This document shows, piece after piece, positions 29,001 to 35,834 of a stretch of 47,019 nucleotides of DNA. This DNA comes from Stramenopiles sp. TOSAG23-3. Taxonomy: Eukaryota; Sar. How positions within the stretch are numbered: the stretch's first letter is position 1; each line of letters starts with the position of its first letter. The notes under the pieces are model-generated. The model saw only the letters and a list, made by a program, of their open reading frames with translations. It was not told the DNA's origin and searched no databases. The stretch covers positions 1-47,019 of the forward strand of contig LT642168.1 of NCBI GenBank assembly GCA_900128585.1, in the 5' to 3' direction. A program made the position numbers and the translations under genes.

Positions 29001-32000
29001 ATCGTACTGAATTTGAACAAGTGCCGCTTCCGTAGTTGGAGCTTCCGTAGTTGGAGCTTCCGTAGTCGGAGCTTCCGTAGTCGGAGCTTCCGTAGTTGGA
29101 GCTTCCGTAGTTGGAGCTTCCGTAGTCGGAGCTTCCGTAGTCGGAGCTTCCGTAGTCGGAGCTTCTGTTGTAATTTTGTTCCATACGAATACTCCTCCTT
29201 CCACCGTTATATTAATTTCCTTTTCTTGTACATCCAGTACCTCAAGAGCGTTTGTTATGTACGCTTCTTTACCTTGCATCATCCGTATTCTGTATCTGGC
29301 TGCTCTATCAAAAGACGGCATACTGAATGAACGAGCAATGGTAACAATTGGTTTCCCCTTCCAATCTATACTGTCCTCATATTCTATAGAAGTAAAAGGG
29401 GGTAAGCACTCACAAATCCCTCTCGCATTGTTGCACATACCAATCTGGCCAGCCGTCTCTCCTGTGCCATATGTTGCATTGTTACAGTCTCTACATTCAA
29501 TATCGCACGCCCTTGTTCCTTCACTCAAAAAACATTTGCAGTCACCTTCCAACGCCCATACTGGATCGAACAATCTCCCTGAATCTAAAACTTCCCTTTG
29601 TGCTGGAGTGTAGTCGCAAAGTCCCATTCTACTATTTTCTGCACATGCAGATCCATCGTTTCCCATTGGACAGTGTAATTCACACGACTGACCGCTAATA
29701 CCTTCGTATTGTTCTTTTTCACACACACATTCGGCAGCGGAGCAAATTCCTTGAAGAGATCCCTTTGCTTCCATCAAACAGTAGTTATACCAATCATGGT
29801 CACACGTATCAATGACAGATGTGTTTGTCACAAAGATATCGGCTCTATCTTCGCAAAAATCTCCAGTGTCAAATAAGTGGTTGAAACATCTTGCAGGACA
29901 TTTTTCCTTTATAAAGTCTGGAACTTTGGCATGATCCAATTCCGTACATGCTCGTGTCCAATTGTATTGTAGCGCTGTATGAATACAATTTAATTGGCCG
30001 TCTACAGGATCTACAAATTCGCGACATTGATTGTAATCTTCCAAGTCAGAGTATGGCTTTACTAGATTCGATTCCAAACTGTTGTAAAACTCACAGTATG
30101 TCCCCCATTGTAATGCGTACAGCGATTCCAACGTTTTGTATTCATGGTCTGGAAGTCTAGTTTTATCATGCATATCTGAACACACCTGAAGTACATTGTG
30201 CTTCGGTTGTAGCAACGATGGATATTCCACATTGCGAATTATATCCGAGCAAACGGAGCGATAGGATTGCTCCAAATCACACGTTTCGTAAGTACATGAA
30301 AACGGAGACGGAATATCATTTTCAGATACGATCTCTCTATATTGAGCAATCGAGTTTCCGGGCGTTGTCTTTATCGTTGTAATGGGGTTATTTGTCAGAC
30401 GTTCTTTTGTTTTACGGTTACTGTTGTATACCATTGTAACATGTGTTGTATTTAATTCCAATTCCACGCGATACCATTGGTTTGGTTCATATAAAAAATT
30501 TGTGTGACATTGTTGGTCGTTTAAGGGACAGGCCTGTAACAATTCAATATCATTCAATTGCAACTGACCTTGGCGAATGTATATGATTACACTATCTGAA
30601 AATTCCAGAATGGTAGATGTCCCTATTATATCCTTTGCATTAAATTCAAAATGGACGTGGGCCGCTTCTGTAAAGGGTTTCGTTTCACCTTCTCCAATAG
30701 TTGAAATATGATCTACAATCGGATTGTTTTGTAAACAGTGTGCTGCTAAATTTGTCTCGAAGGTAATCTTCTTTGGACAACTCGTATCAGGTACTGTAAT
30801 ATTACAGGAGTATGTTGTGAAAGTGAGTCTAGTCGATTCTCCTTTCAAACATGTACTGTTCAGTACACCCCTAGTAGAACACATGGCAAGACCATTTTTA
30901 TTCTCACATGTGTGACCGATAGAACATGGGTTGAAATCACATGGCTTTGGATATGTACACGATGGAAATTGATGGTTTATATGAGCACAAGTAGCATCGA
31001 TAAGGGTCTGACCCGTAGTGTTGACAAAAACATGAGTTTTGTTTTGCTCTTCAATGTAACAACCCGGTTCTCGGTTATTCAACGCCTCTATATAATCTTG
31101 AAAACCAGTCACAGAGTTTTGGCATCGTAGAAGAAACGGTGAATAAAACGTCACAAGTGGCTCTAGAATACCATCGCAAGAAGTATCATTTACTATAACG
31201 CCGTTGCACAGGTATTGTTTGTTTTCTCTTACTGTATCAATTTGTGGATATCTTGAACTATACAGAGGACAAAAGTTAGCCGGTAAGACCAAAGAAGTAT
31301 TTGGACCATTTTCGAAAGCGGCCAACGCTTCATCGTGTAATAAAGTCGATTCGTTCGTCCGGTAGATCTCCGATATTTCCAAGGGATACCTTCGTTTGTC
31401 AAATTCATACGCCAAGTCCAATTTATACGACACATAAGTACCATCGGTGTAATCTACCATCGTTTTACAAAAATTTGGTATGGTTCGTGCAGGACAAAAC
31501 GATTCCACGGATTTACAAGAAGCAAATGAAGCAGGTTGTTGCTTTTCAGCTACTACATCACAATATTGCTTCCAATCTTCTTTGTTTATTGCATCCATGC
31601 AATCATCTTCCATGCAGTCTTCGCTTCTCATTTTAATCGGTCGTTGTTTCAACAAAATTTCATAACAGTCATCCGTACTACGTTCGCACCCTATAACTTC
31701 ATCTTGTTTGTGACAAAACGGTCCTTTTTTGTTGGTCCATGTTGCATCACCAGATAGCGTACGCATCATGTCCGTATTACCTGTGCAATCTGAATCTCGA
31801 AAACATGATGTAGTTTGCCCATCCAAAATAATAGTAATAATAGTACAGTTACCAAGTCCGTTGCATTCGTCTGAATCTTCCCATGGTGGCTTTACACAGT
31901 AGTGTGTACATGTCTCACCATAAAACTCAGGATTTGGCGGTGGATCTAAGGTACCATTTACTAGTCCCAAAGCCAATTTCTCATCCCAATCAATTCGTGA

Positions 32001-33758
32001 ATTTGCATCCACAGGATCTTGGGGGTCACAAGTACATCCAAACAATGGTATACCACCTTCTTTGCGAAATTCATGTTCCATTAAAATTTGTATTTCATTC
32101 GATTCACATGCACCGTGTCCTCCGCATATCAGGCCATCGTTAGAAGTACAATAAATTTGACATTCGTCGCCTGTATAACCGTCAGTACAGAGGCAAATTC
32201 CTTCGTCTGTGCATGTACCATGTCCATTGCATTGCACGCAATCAATAGTGCCATCGCACTCATCTGGTAAAGTACCTGCTGCAATACAGTATTTGTTGCA
32301 AAAATTGGCTTTACTGAAATCCAAGGGGAACCAATTGGTTTCGCATTCGGTGCATAAAGTTGCATCGTCTAGATGTTCTATATCACAGGAACATAAAAAT
32401 TCTCCGGGTATACCAAACTCATGATTGCATGTTCCATACCCATTGCAAGATGCTGGATTGCATGATCCCTCGCATGGAACAGTGTAGTCAGGTGGCATTC
32501 CATATTGGTTTACTACCCATTGTTTTGGGAAATAATCTGGCAAACATTCACCACAGTTCATCGAAGAGTCGTAGTACATATTGTAATCGTTCACCAAGCC
32601 ATCCATTTCTATTCTCAGTGTAGTGTCAAGATTACAACTACAATGCATTTTTTGGTCTAGTTGTAAACATGTACCGTGTCCGAAGCATCCAAATCCACCT
32701 TCTTCACGATCAGAAGAATTCCTTTTTAAGTATGGGTCACAGTATAGGTCACAGTTTTCACCATGCCAGTTCAGTTTACACTCGTTGCAAAATTCACCTG
32801 CAAAGTTTCCAAAACATTCACACCTTTCTTTGTCACCACATTGTCCCTTTCCATTGCAGGTTAGTAGATCGGAACATTTACAGGATGGTAAAGACCATGG
32901 AACGTTGGTTTCACATGTACAGACGCCTACATCATCGCATTCGCCATGGCCATTGCAAGATACAAAGTCACCGGGGCACTCATAAGAACAATCGATTCCT
33001 GTAAATTTTTCCAAACACTCACAGCTAGTGCTATTGGCATCAAAATCGACATTGCATATTCCCACATTGTTACAAGGAACTCCAGTTTCTAGAACGCCCG
33101 GACACGGTAGATCGCACAATGGACCGTTCCATCCATTTTCGCATAGACAGCCGGGGTTATTTCCAAACAAAGTACATGCGCCGTGACCAGAGCAGACTGG
33201 GGTTCCCGGACATGTTCTTGTGCACTGCAAACGACCATTATCGTACCAATGTTCGTCGCATTCACATTCTCCATTATTACATGTTCCATGACCGTGACAT
33301 GTACTACACGCACCACCAGACGACCGCATAGTTTTACAGACGTCGTTTGTATTGTCATATGCTAAGTCAGCAAAGCATATTTTTTCGCATTTTGTTCCAA
33401 AAAACTCAGGTTTGCAATCGCCCTCACACGCTGAATCTATGGTATTGCACATGTCGCACAGAAATCCAAAACGCTTGCTCTGTGTTGGACACCTGCAACC
33501 ATAATCGCTCGAACTAAATGGCGTCGTTGGGGACGTTGAACAAATACCATGCTCGCACATGCAGTTTGAGCAGTAAGTTCCATTGAAGGGAGTCCCATCG
33601 CATCGGCATTTGCCCTGTACATAGGTAGTCGCATGCTGGCATGGTACCAACATATCATCGACCTGTTTCACGCCCTTTTCTACGACGAAACTTATCAGTA
33701 CAATGAAAGCTGCCCCCAAAAAGGTGAAAATTCCGTACTGAAAACCAGTTCTTAACAT
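17022..33758 (-). CDS. Giant (5,578-residue) modular Cys-rich surface protein
   Basis: A single intronless ORF. An N-terminal signal anchor (8-27) precedes a huge Cys-rich ectodomain. Modules by eye: tandem EGF-like repeats with GHGxC cores (~40-570); a LamG-like beta domain (~1000-1140); more EGF-like units (~1336-1452, ~1813-1956, ~2340-2560); ten TTEAP/TTEAA mucin repeats (~1530-1579); a cupredoxin-like domain (~1582-1680); an apple-like Cys segment (~2780-2840); GCC2/GCC3-type repeats (~3190-3250, ~3490-3540); about 13 WSC-like modules (~3040-4910); and six ~40-residue C-x(n)-GC modules, the last three near the C-terminus. The parts are typical of adhesive extracellular proteins, so a virion fibre or infected-cell adhesin is likely. 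Topology is type II. Confidence 0.88.
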   Translation of the reverse strand: MLRTGFQYGIFTFLGAAFIVLISFVVEKGVKQVDDMLVPCQHATTYVQGKCRCDGTPFNGTYCSNCMCEHGICSTSPTTPFSSSDYGCRCPTQSKRFGFLCDMCNTIDSACEGDCKPEFFGTKCEKICFADLAYDNTNDVCKTMRSSGGACSTCHGHGTCNNGECECDEHWYDNGRLQCTRTCPGTPVCSGHGACTLFGNNPGCLCENGWNGPLCDLPCPGVLETGVPCNNVGICNVDFDANSTSCECLEKFTGIDCSYECPGDFVSCNGHGECDDVGVCTCETNVPWSLPSCKCSDLLTCNGKGQCGDKERCECFGNFAGEFCNECKLNWHGENCDLYCDPYLKRNSSDREEGGFGCFGHGTCLQLDQKMHCSCNLDTTLRIEMDGLVNDYNMYYDSSMNCGECLPDYFPKQWVVNQYGMPPDYTVPCEGSCNPASCNGYGTCNHEFGIPGEFLCSCDIEHLDDATLCTECETNWFPLDFSKANFCNKYCIAAGTLPDECDGTIDCVQCNGHGTCTDEGICLCTDGYTGDECQIYCTSNDGLICGGHGACESNEIQILMEHEFRKEGGIPLFGCTCDPQDPVDANSRIDWDEKLALGLVNGTLDPPPNPEFYGETCTHYCVKPPWEDSDECNGLGNCTIITIILDGQTTSCFRDSDCTGNTDMMRTLSGDATWTNKKGPFCHKQDEVIGCERSTDDCYEILLKQRPIKMRSEDCMEDDCMDAINKEDWKQYCDVVAEKQQPASFASCKSVESFCPARTIPNFCKTMVDYTDGTYVSYKLDLAYEFDKRRYPLEISEIYRTNESTLLHDEALAAFENGPNTSLVLPANFCPLYSSRYPQIDTVRENKQYLCNGVIVNDTSCDGILEPLVTFYSPFLLRCQNSVTGFQDYIEALNNREPGCYIEEQNKTHVFVNTTGQTLIDATCAHINHQFPSCTYPKPCDFNPCSIGHTCENKNGLAMCSTRGVLNSTCLKGESTRLTFTTYSCNITVPDTSCPKKITFETNLAAHCLQNNPIVDHISTIGEGETKPFTEAAHVHFEFNAKDIIGTSTILEFSDSVIIYIRQGQLQLNDIELLQACPLNDQQCHTNFLYEPNQWYRVELELNTTHVTMVYNSNRKTKERLTNNPITTIKTTPGNSIAQYREIVSENDIPSPFSCTYETCDLEQSYRSVCSDIIRNVEYPSLLQPKHNVLQVCSDMHDKTRLPDHEYKTLESLYALQWGTYCEFYNSLESNLVKPYSDLEDYNQCREFVDPVDGQLNCIHTALQYNWTRACTELDHAKVPDFIKEKCPARCFNHLFDTGDFCEDRADIFVTNTSVIDTCDHDWYNYCLMEAKGSLQGICSAAECVCEKEQYEGISGQSCELHCPMGNDGSACAENSRMGLCDYTPAQREVLDSGRLFDPVWALEGDCKCFLSEGTRACDIECRDCNNATYGTGETAGQIGMCNNARGICECLPPFTSIEYEDSIDWKGKPIVTIARSFSMPSFDRAARYRIRMMQGKEAYITNALEVLDVQEKEINITVEGGVFVWNKITTEAPTTEAPTTEAPTTEAPTTEAPTTEAPTTEAPTTEAPTTEAPTTEAALVQIQYDGNTYQLCNSDGADITWNGYHNIQEVTQTGYNSYDASENIGNPVHGFESSGHTETINNLGASPGTTRYFVCTLHPTSKFSTSCPALRRRLNAISPLCSNIEYQFNGPSDHEILVTSEEYCENVGCSEGKWNYLPNALLTFANATTYTFQKSGLYYYLSKQDQFLVGNFTVSDCQGVPAYDGQEDWEILYESFLNSPEQFWCSNAACIGGDVSMLANLDGTSARYNYDCNKLCPGTNLTTKIPCNARGYCSAVGSCVCDPAKVMKNTNTATVSKMQVIPGIEITKVSGGGSSLEKTGFRGDDCSIVCPGFDPILSDMNTICSGHGICDAAGQCSCELGYMGTECQFKCPGFEDGDDNVCNGHGTCQFASFQYMDNMFPGVVENCRYDASKANCMLYAELQNEEFTHESRPASKVTEFGAVTTLTFDSSKCINQINLSAIPKDCSDVPSTDSSCENTDCDIGLITYTRNCTKCGCTAGDVIQQNCDICGSITTENELRFNVTETPVLFENGTAMILPDGTPVVTTNITTYNVTYSECGRCLVYSDCAFCKTCYDTGPVNCRCKACGTSILPQSVTLRFNNMERNFSVIDGTILTKSICTDQIEVVFPNGTNATINVFEVPSESNGMCVSPGKWRFYNESEEKVCITKQASLMDDKIQYSILTGIKEYAANCSEGLFYDLLSKTCQPAARKPMIKTWFYSDIDTIYENRIETTCTMQPNNKLECAICDCFSDTTVGYWGDVLCNSCLKGFGNQQCLKECPGGVSNMCNGQGSCIYGSILETEVYQPADCVCADTSKPVEGVCFLRDTIFNFKSNEPIPGYSYNTEERAERECCELDDVYNIENYCRGIYFDGGQYVLILGYISNTEFTYTEYRGKDHEHPYVMEYSIQTQDNYQQISRSARKNCSKLEDVFYNGRDLCSHYDSEDCSECDGEFTGKDCTILCQKCLLGGTCVNMPSENTDASCICSGAISGLWEFQCCPVGFKVTKMIDWNVKPQSETNKIKITKQYDSFTSNELDAAYWCDPCPGITNASWLDPDAFFGVCMNQGKCVTNRFTMENQCQCEEPWAGLSCMCHSDYNTPFVNEQTPYGCGDGKRCIVTNEEFFIPDLIRTSWSKETFGVGCFNKPINGTTNVITDLKCVEYPNQPKNTDGKPYIEDYLMSFDNNAAFNTYRQMVFNKLMVISREGYADFGRKNNIYTHMHTGKNCRNPTETHDLDNTLWDEMVDQCSILCAETNCEFFSIMPFEGLCELFPECPIVINKDDSYIFEIEERDIRKKCSERFPCHMGEGPCTQNSGCAGSLECTTEENSYFDTAKVPPNFGFCYHPNFKGISCVLNNTAKVSADSLPYSGRMIYDVNTNEFKENILFGRYTPIIMDANDRIILQPETYQCPIGSYAVPGVFTDYGFGMNSSQMVVYKSGACLGVVGDNRLVIPRNGKVYGPKIDSWTPDVWNPGYCRDAEASTGQWSTTLPLEDCAIHCQYYPSFYHSYINDVCQCRAVSHSDCVDFYAPSDGYTGTLRTYDFFDAYFTFQNFLSGDEKLECYRQCKEHGYDYIAWEMPNAGRNYGYCWCTLSEESCPAGGWRREDFFRTYEYSVGNENTNTFCSQCPHGQYSDGRPQIEWEQTNDNARSTNCAYFYKDCDKCGGERPNRTYTEDCDMCGAFVTYGQSERCGGCKVRPVYHFYPDWTYESGQPYYCNQALCNQICGGIDYGDGHFCPQLMPDGSCPGGGEQVNYQSPAYSYELTASDSYFKWSSYACTISVYAPKLITKGSGPYFDDWDMEECIEYCFARDYFGWSYELRYVSDTMEINDGTQTGISNRQCYCHFKGGASTISFSSAADFCSPNYDLRHDVYHFDYTQTYIGENRRVFCQPWYTTYERYDCNSCFHESGCKTCLGPDPTKPTVCNSCEACENTRWFKPPCTKCPDGTTSDIGSDSANDCYTYPLDYVMQEHTPSIDQPDDTNYFLNTIFLERGGATKYPLDNYFRNTITDVDEDDWVHCFDLDDTHEACEESEETERILLQGTYFEESTDCNVCGKHTESVTTSVAEWIGCKRFSQSVQYGTNEMGMYEVYRRSNVHTMGYQCGDEAPNFDNEGYSGYCGFDILPTMASNSYQSGLVSNWQTKLNEDPTLADSSKLRTLPNYPSVQSGGNYPDDWDPFRARCRAFYMGYNNFDSTDSARNFNLEEFHQFDDRFKDTCGTYNQTFYGATCYSFMYGLGDMWTSNGFNWGRTSSIYIDDITQLPGGLDFSDYTTTFDLVYGDINVTCDVSLEVENRSDVRSYQVPTYKFIGEGYCPGKANESKGTLTVEECYQSCSTWDYFTVDSVSDCTCGNTDKRHTCDDWNSTAGISSYRKVDCGGPILYRNLVCVDKNVHMLTDVAATTLQECADNCLTDYVVWNGTNCRCHSIRHVYTVDNIVDGKDVPECNEWAYKDNYSTYQSIDRTKCSAGLPYVEYIFNTTIKELEKENITDVVRSKYPNLELGIRINLEECKAYAQANGYTFEFTSGQYPPGCSFDTKVYWKDADVIKMSDGYCLDDWAYPSTGIAAGSPFNVNDMADVRSCYDQCVSHEFKQIAILGGFDVQQTCLCVRAPCDNMHTTEATYRMLELQDPVALFDGYCDDDWSLPNGDYIMVDSIIDIITCLKACPENAFVYESGPNEGKCMCTGDCENIVSTSDGKSYALKTMREPKKLFDGYCGSRSSVHMTIDPSSPHDIWKCGEVCKYKNESFTNPLVYDNGECRCAFHVNCTTYQYDTGTSRVYELTDVQFAAPKCTYGCNLVDKLRDGYCVDDLQITLAECKAYAQTNSLTFEFTNDVTRSQGCSQENGKIFWRDLGMNLEHYGYCGNSQFQANINTADAFEYRQCYEGCKTHGYNNIAVSTSGECKCVELCAAPVPDSYSLIDAGYCGDDSSDYTGMYSLDLEGCFQQCLQSEYDFFIHHTTQCYCGHSREKTDCSSWTTATSYSSYRLSKFVENDADYAWATYSPVDNNDKVENIGMEATIVSTTSGACETQLQITRTECMEWANKNGYAFSDTTSASYNFGCTYDQNHVYFKDESTYDPYVRKDGFCNDGGGWGPYAAADGSRIDNYKKTTWADVGTGFCFGDSSYKGTYTNQVCANECTGYEAFTDSVDYGHPRCICFNTPTQSSCTGPAPCCSGMNKEWRTTTGDQANTWSLQLYWETNLFQLSDLSLSEKQRCQDKCTELGYNVMVIHDLLTVSNYWSEVPVYQCFCNTETVTDCASSAVAVFSTYEYEPATEVDYPSGAYKVDRSITDSVQVSSSPFDIAYCKKMCEYRGYDRVVFENSPDRCYCINSGGCVGTSRDADVYETTLASTLNNPMDGDKEITCGGITAQCVDKVSAQANAMDFLDYNQLKALIETCTTFVYRDGMYACSDVQTCNSAIIDVGETYTLQDGVAKEFSSYGSSAEVIHDKEVKETYYTLWFDDPTTGWEMVNVTGEELLQKNMETDDGIARWALPCVAQTEFYDTSHDLDHAWKYYHMNGDSFGQQEWCDGYVEPSTEEINHSNRGYPDQYASTIIQSTPPGGQYSQTLGQTYADTVAKVFSSTSPSVCTGPLLSLKLPGKRFGRRAKWVAQGTYTCGCVTWNSGTSACRSPLEPIYCPSYGGYVEFYEEYKLVDARMGDPDRPGRCKPSNAFFQKVFQRVSEQKGCSPTTYSKEVISVFPANVECTKTYTNVCDRPMGCNHCYNTGVLSEPLFYERALMVPSNGKCTKCKGFFRYGDGCSTLISRDYSYEREDCQQLYFLAGLRYKYSEAPQYMLSEEECISVAPKIGKRFVNTSANDAPKGCHYNGHNVSYGSKYTLQTSDFPTTPLTETICLNYSLANGYSFQLTTSNSVPFGCSKWETSIFYKAFNSSLPNVACGAIFSTSNVMCVIERNAKCSFQYGCIGQEGESDYRYLYNPPSLPQAELIPTSNECEEFAGIVEKGFQMVNDTTKPFGCYMNLGFVRFNLANSTVLTIYTNSQKIKLWEASTISILKNGYKST
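17030..17036 (-). promoter_or_regulatory. TATA box for the 17009 gene
   Basis: TATAAAA (GGGTATAAAAGC context, minus strand) ends 21 nt before ATG 17009; it lies inside the last codons of the giant gene. Confidence 0.6.
29026..29174 (-). repeat. 15-bp minisatellite coding TTEAP mucin-like stalk
   Basis: Ten 15-bp units encode nine TTEAP and one TTEAA. Units are nearly identical at DNA level; most differences are a silent C/T (TCGGA versus TTGGA on the plus strand), showing recent expansion or homogenisation. The Thr/Pro-rich product is a likely O-glycosylated rigid spacer just before the cupredoxin-like domain. Confidence 0.9.
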
Positions 33759-33778
33759 TTTTAGAAGAATAAAAGATT

Positions 33779-33786
33779 AATATATA
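33779..33786 (-). promoter_or_regulatory. TATA box for the giant surface-protein gene
   Basis: TATATATT on the minus strand ends 21 nt before ATG 33758. Confidence 0.55.
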
Positions 33787-33812
33787 GTGCAATTTTTAAA
33801 TTGTTTACGAGG

Positions 33813-33819
33813 TATTTAA
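33813..33819 (+). promoter_or_regulatory. TATA-like box for the 33840 gene
   Basis: TATTTAA (GGTATTTAAG context) ends 21 nt before the ATG at 33840; a second TATATATT at 33823-33830 is closer than usual. Confidence 0.5.
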
Positions 33820-33839
33820 GTCTATATATTTTTTTAGAG

Positions 33840-35195
33840 ATGTTTAAAACAGCTTACAAATCGTTGTATCGTATTCAAAATATTACAGAAGCTCTACGTT
33901 TTGAGATAAAAGATGATATGACCGATATGTATTTGTATCTGATCGACCTTTACGATGTGTTGTTGAACGCTGCTCTTGGAAAAGAAGAGATTGATCTTCG
34001 CCAATTGGTACGACAACGCGAAAAACTACACGAATACCTGCTAAAGCACTACCACAAATTACACGAACCAATCCCGGGACGATTGTATGGCTACACCCAT
34101 AGTATGCTACTATATGTAATAATTATGACTATGGTCGAACTACAACACCAATCAGAATATCCTGAAATTCCCGAGCATGTGCATCAATATTGCATTCGAC
34201 ATCGTTTACGCATGTACGAAGATACAGATACAAAATCGTGGAAGCTTCACACGTACTTAGACATGTTGGACGTAATTAGCTTACGATGGAAAAATTTGGA
34301 TCCGTCAGGTCCATCTGGTTCCTTGCATGAATTATTAGAAATTATGTGGCGTGTATCTGCTAAATTTTCATTGTTTGTACAGACCGGAAAAGTAATGAAC
34401 ATTGACAAGTACAGAGACCCTGTTGGTAAGGCATACAGAGCGAACGCATTGTGCTTAGTGGCGGGCGTCAGTCGATATTACTGGTTTCATCAAACCATGT
34501 TTCAGTATACCAAATGGAGAGAAGGTCCTTTAGATACATTGGCGGTACGAAAAATAAAAGATACCAATTGGGTAGATTGGATAGAGAACGAAAAAAGACA
34601 CCTATTGACACGACGATTCAGAGATCATCTTGTAGAATGTGTATGGCCTCAGCTATTAAATTTTGGCGATCATGCGTTGGGGTCACATGACCAATTGGGC
34701 GATTCAGTATCTCTGTATGGCACAATTCATCAAAGGTTTCCTAGTGCTTTGCCTACCAAAGTTCAACAATTGTGCACGTACAAAGACTACGATGACATTA
34801 TCAAGATGGATTGTATCAAAGAAATTCTTCATTTGAGACTCATTCACGCCCATTTTAAATCAATGTACGATGTAAGCTTCACCAAACTGTTTACGGTAAC
34901 TGAACGAAACATATACAAACACTTGGGGGCCATTCGGAGTTCATCTGTACCAGTCATTTTAAACATGTACTGGAAATATTATGTGTGCTTTCGAGGCAGA
35001 CTTTATACAAATCCGGAAGGAACATCCGTGAAACACGCCTTCATTCTATGGCTGTCCATCCTGAATAAAAAATGCAAGGGTATATGCTTTCAAAAATTGG
35101 ATTTCAACGCCACCATAGAACTTATATTTCATGAAAAATCAGAGGTTGATAACAAACGAGAAATGGGCCATTTTATCGATCTGGAAGATGAATAA
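33840..35195 (+). CDS. 451-residue alpha-helical protein, unknown
   Basis: I start it at ATG 33840; a TTG at 33801 would put the promoter inside the gene. The protein is helix-rich, with many His, Tyr and Arg residues, a few scattered Cys, no signal peptide and no convincing transmembrane span (a hydrophobic run near 86-99 is short). Its C-terminus is acidic. I recognise no family and see no catalytic motif. It heads a run of five plus-strand genes, two of which look like structural proteins, so a virion or assembly role is possible but unsupported by its own sequence. Confidence 0.7.
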   Translation: MFKTAYKSLYRIQNITEALRFEIKDDMTDMYLYLIDLYDVLLNAALGKEEIDLRQLVRQREKLHEYLLKHYHKLHEPIPGRLYGYTHSMLLYVIIMTMVELQHQSEYPEIPEHVHQYCIRHRLRMYEDTDTKSWKLHTYLDMLDVISLRWKNLDPSGPSGSLHELLEIMWRVSAKFSLFVQTGKVMNIDKYRDPVGKAYRANALCLVAGVSRYYWFHQTMFQYTKWREGPLDTLAVRKIKDTNWVDWIENEKRHLLTRRFRDHLVECVWPQLLNFGDHALGSHDQLGDSVSLYGTIHQRFPSALPTKVQQLCTYKDYDDIIKMDCIKEILHLRLIHAHFKSMYDVSFTKLFTVTERNIYKHLGAIRSSSVPVILNMYWKYYVCFRGRLYTNPEGTSVKHAFILWLSILNKKCKGICFQKLDFNATIELIFHEKSEVDNKREMGHFIDLEDE

Positions 35196-35200
35196 TTACC

Positions 35201-35208
35201 TATATAAC
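35201..35208 (+). promoter_or_regulatory. TATA box for the 35227 gene
   Basis: TATATAAC ends 19 nt before the ATG at 35227. Confidence 0.6.
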
Positions 35209-35226
35209 ATCTTACCTATTTAACAA

Positions 35227-35793
35227 ATGCCCGGAATATTTGATCAATTAGTTGAAGATGACCCAGAGGTAGAAATGGACGAAGAGGTAGACGAAGTATG
35301 CGACATGATTACTGAGGAAGAAGAACACGATTGTCCTCTCTGTCAATACCATCAAAACGATGCAAGTGTTATTGAACGAATGAATCAAATGGAACAAAGT
35401 ATGACAGGTAACACTTCTAGTGAAGAAATATACAAAACCCTAGCAGCATTATACGATGCTCAAGTACGTCAACCATTGTTGGACCAAGGTCTTCAAGCAC
35501 CTGAAATTACCGTCGAGCAACTACGGAAACATTACACGCTCCATCGATTGAACTTGAAAGACATTGTATCGAAAGAGATACTGGAAATAAACAACATGCA
35601 GGTCCATTTTAGAAAGAATCAGGTTGCTACGAAGAACATGAAAACCGGAAGGAAAACGATTAATCCGAAAGCCATGGGAGAATGGATTAAACTATCCAAA
35701 CATAAATTGGATTTAATCAAGTATTATAGGACATCCGTTGGAAAAGACAAAAAGAAAGAGTCTCACAGTATAAAACCATACGATTTTTCGTAA
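35227..35793 (+). CDS. 188-residue acidic/basic protein with possible split Cys2-His2 site
   Basis: The first ~38 residues are strongly acidic. They are followed by DCPLCQYH (C-x2-C) and, about 70 residues on, HYTLHRLN (H-x3-H), which could together bind one zinc across a helical hairpin. The C-terminal third is basic with Lys-rich runs ending in KDKKKES. There is no membrane segment. I recognise no named family. The charge-polarised build suits a nucleic-acid or scaffold role. It lies 32 bp after the 451-residue gene and 42 bp before the first candidate virion protein. Confidence 0.65.
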   Translation: MPGIFDQLVEDDPEVEMDEEVDEVCDMITEEEEHDCPLCQYHQNDASVIERMNQMEQSMTGNTSSEEIYKTLAALYDAQVRQPLLDQGLQAPEITVEQLRKHYTLHRLNLKDIVSKEILEINNMQVHFRKNQVATKNMKTGRKTINPKAMGEWIKLSKHKLDLIKYYRTSVGKDKKKESHSIKPYDFS

Positions 35794-35808
35794 ATATTAA
35801 AATTGGAC

Positions 35809-35817
35809 TATATATAT
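35809..35817 (+). promoter_or_regulatory. TATA box for the 35835 gene
   Basis: TATATATAT (GGACTATATATATCC context) ends 18 nt before the ATG at 35835. Confidence 0.6.
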
Positions 35818-35834
35818 CCATTTATTATTACTAA

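Noticed and set aside
29013-29330. Arg/Ser/Phe repeat ORF opposite the mucin repeats
   Set aside because: A simple antisense reading of the 15-bp TTEAP units.
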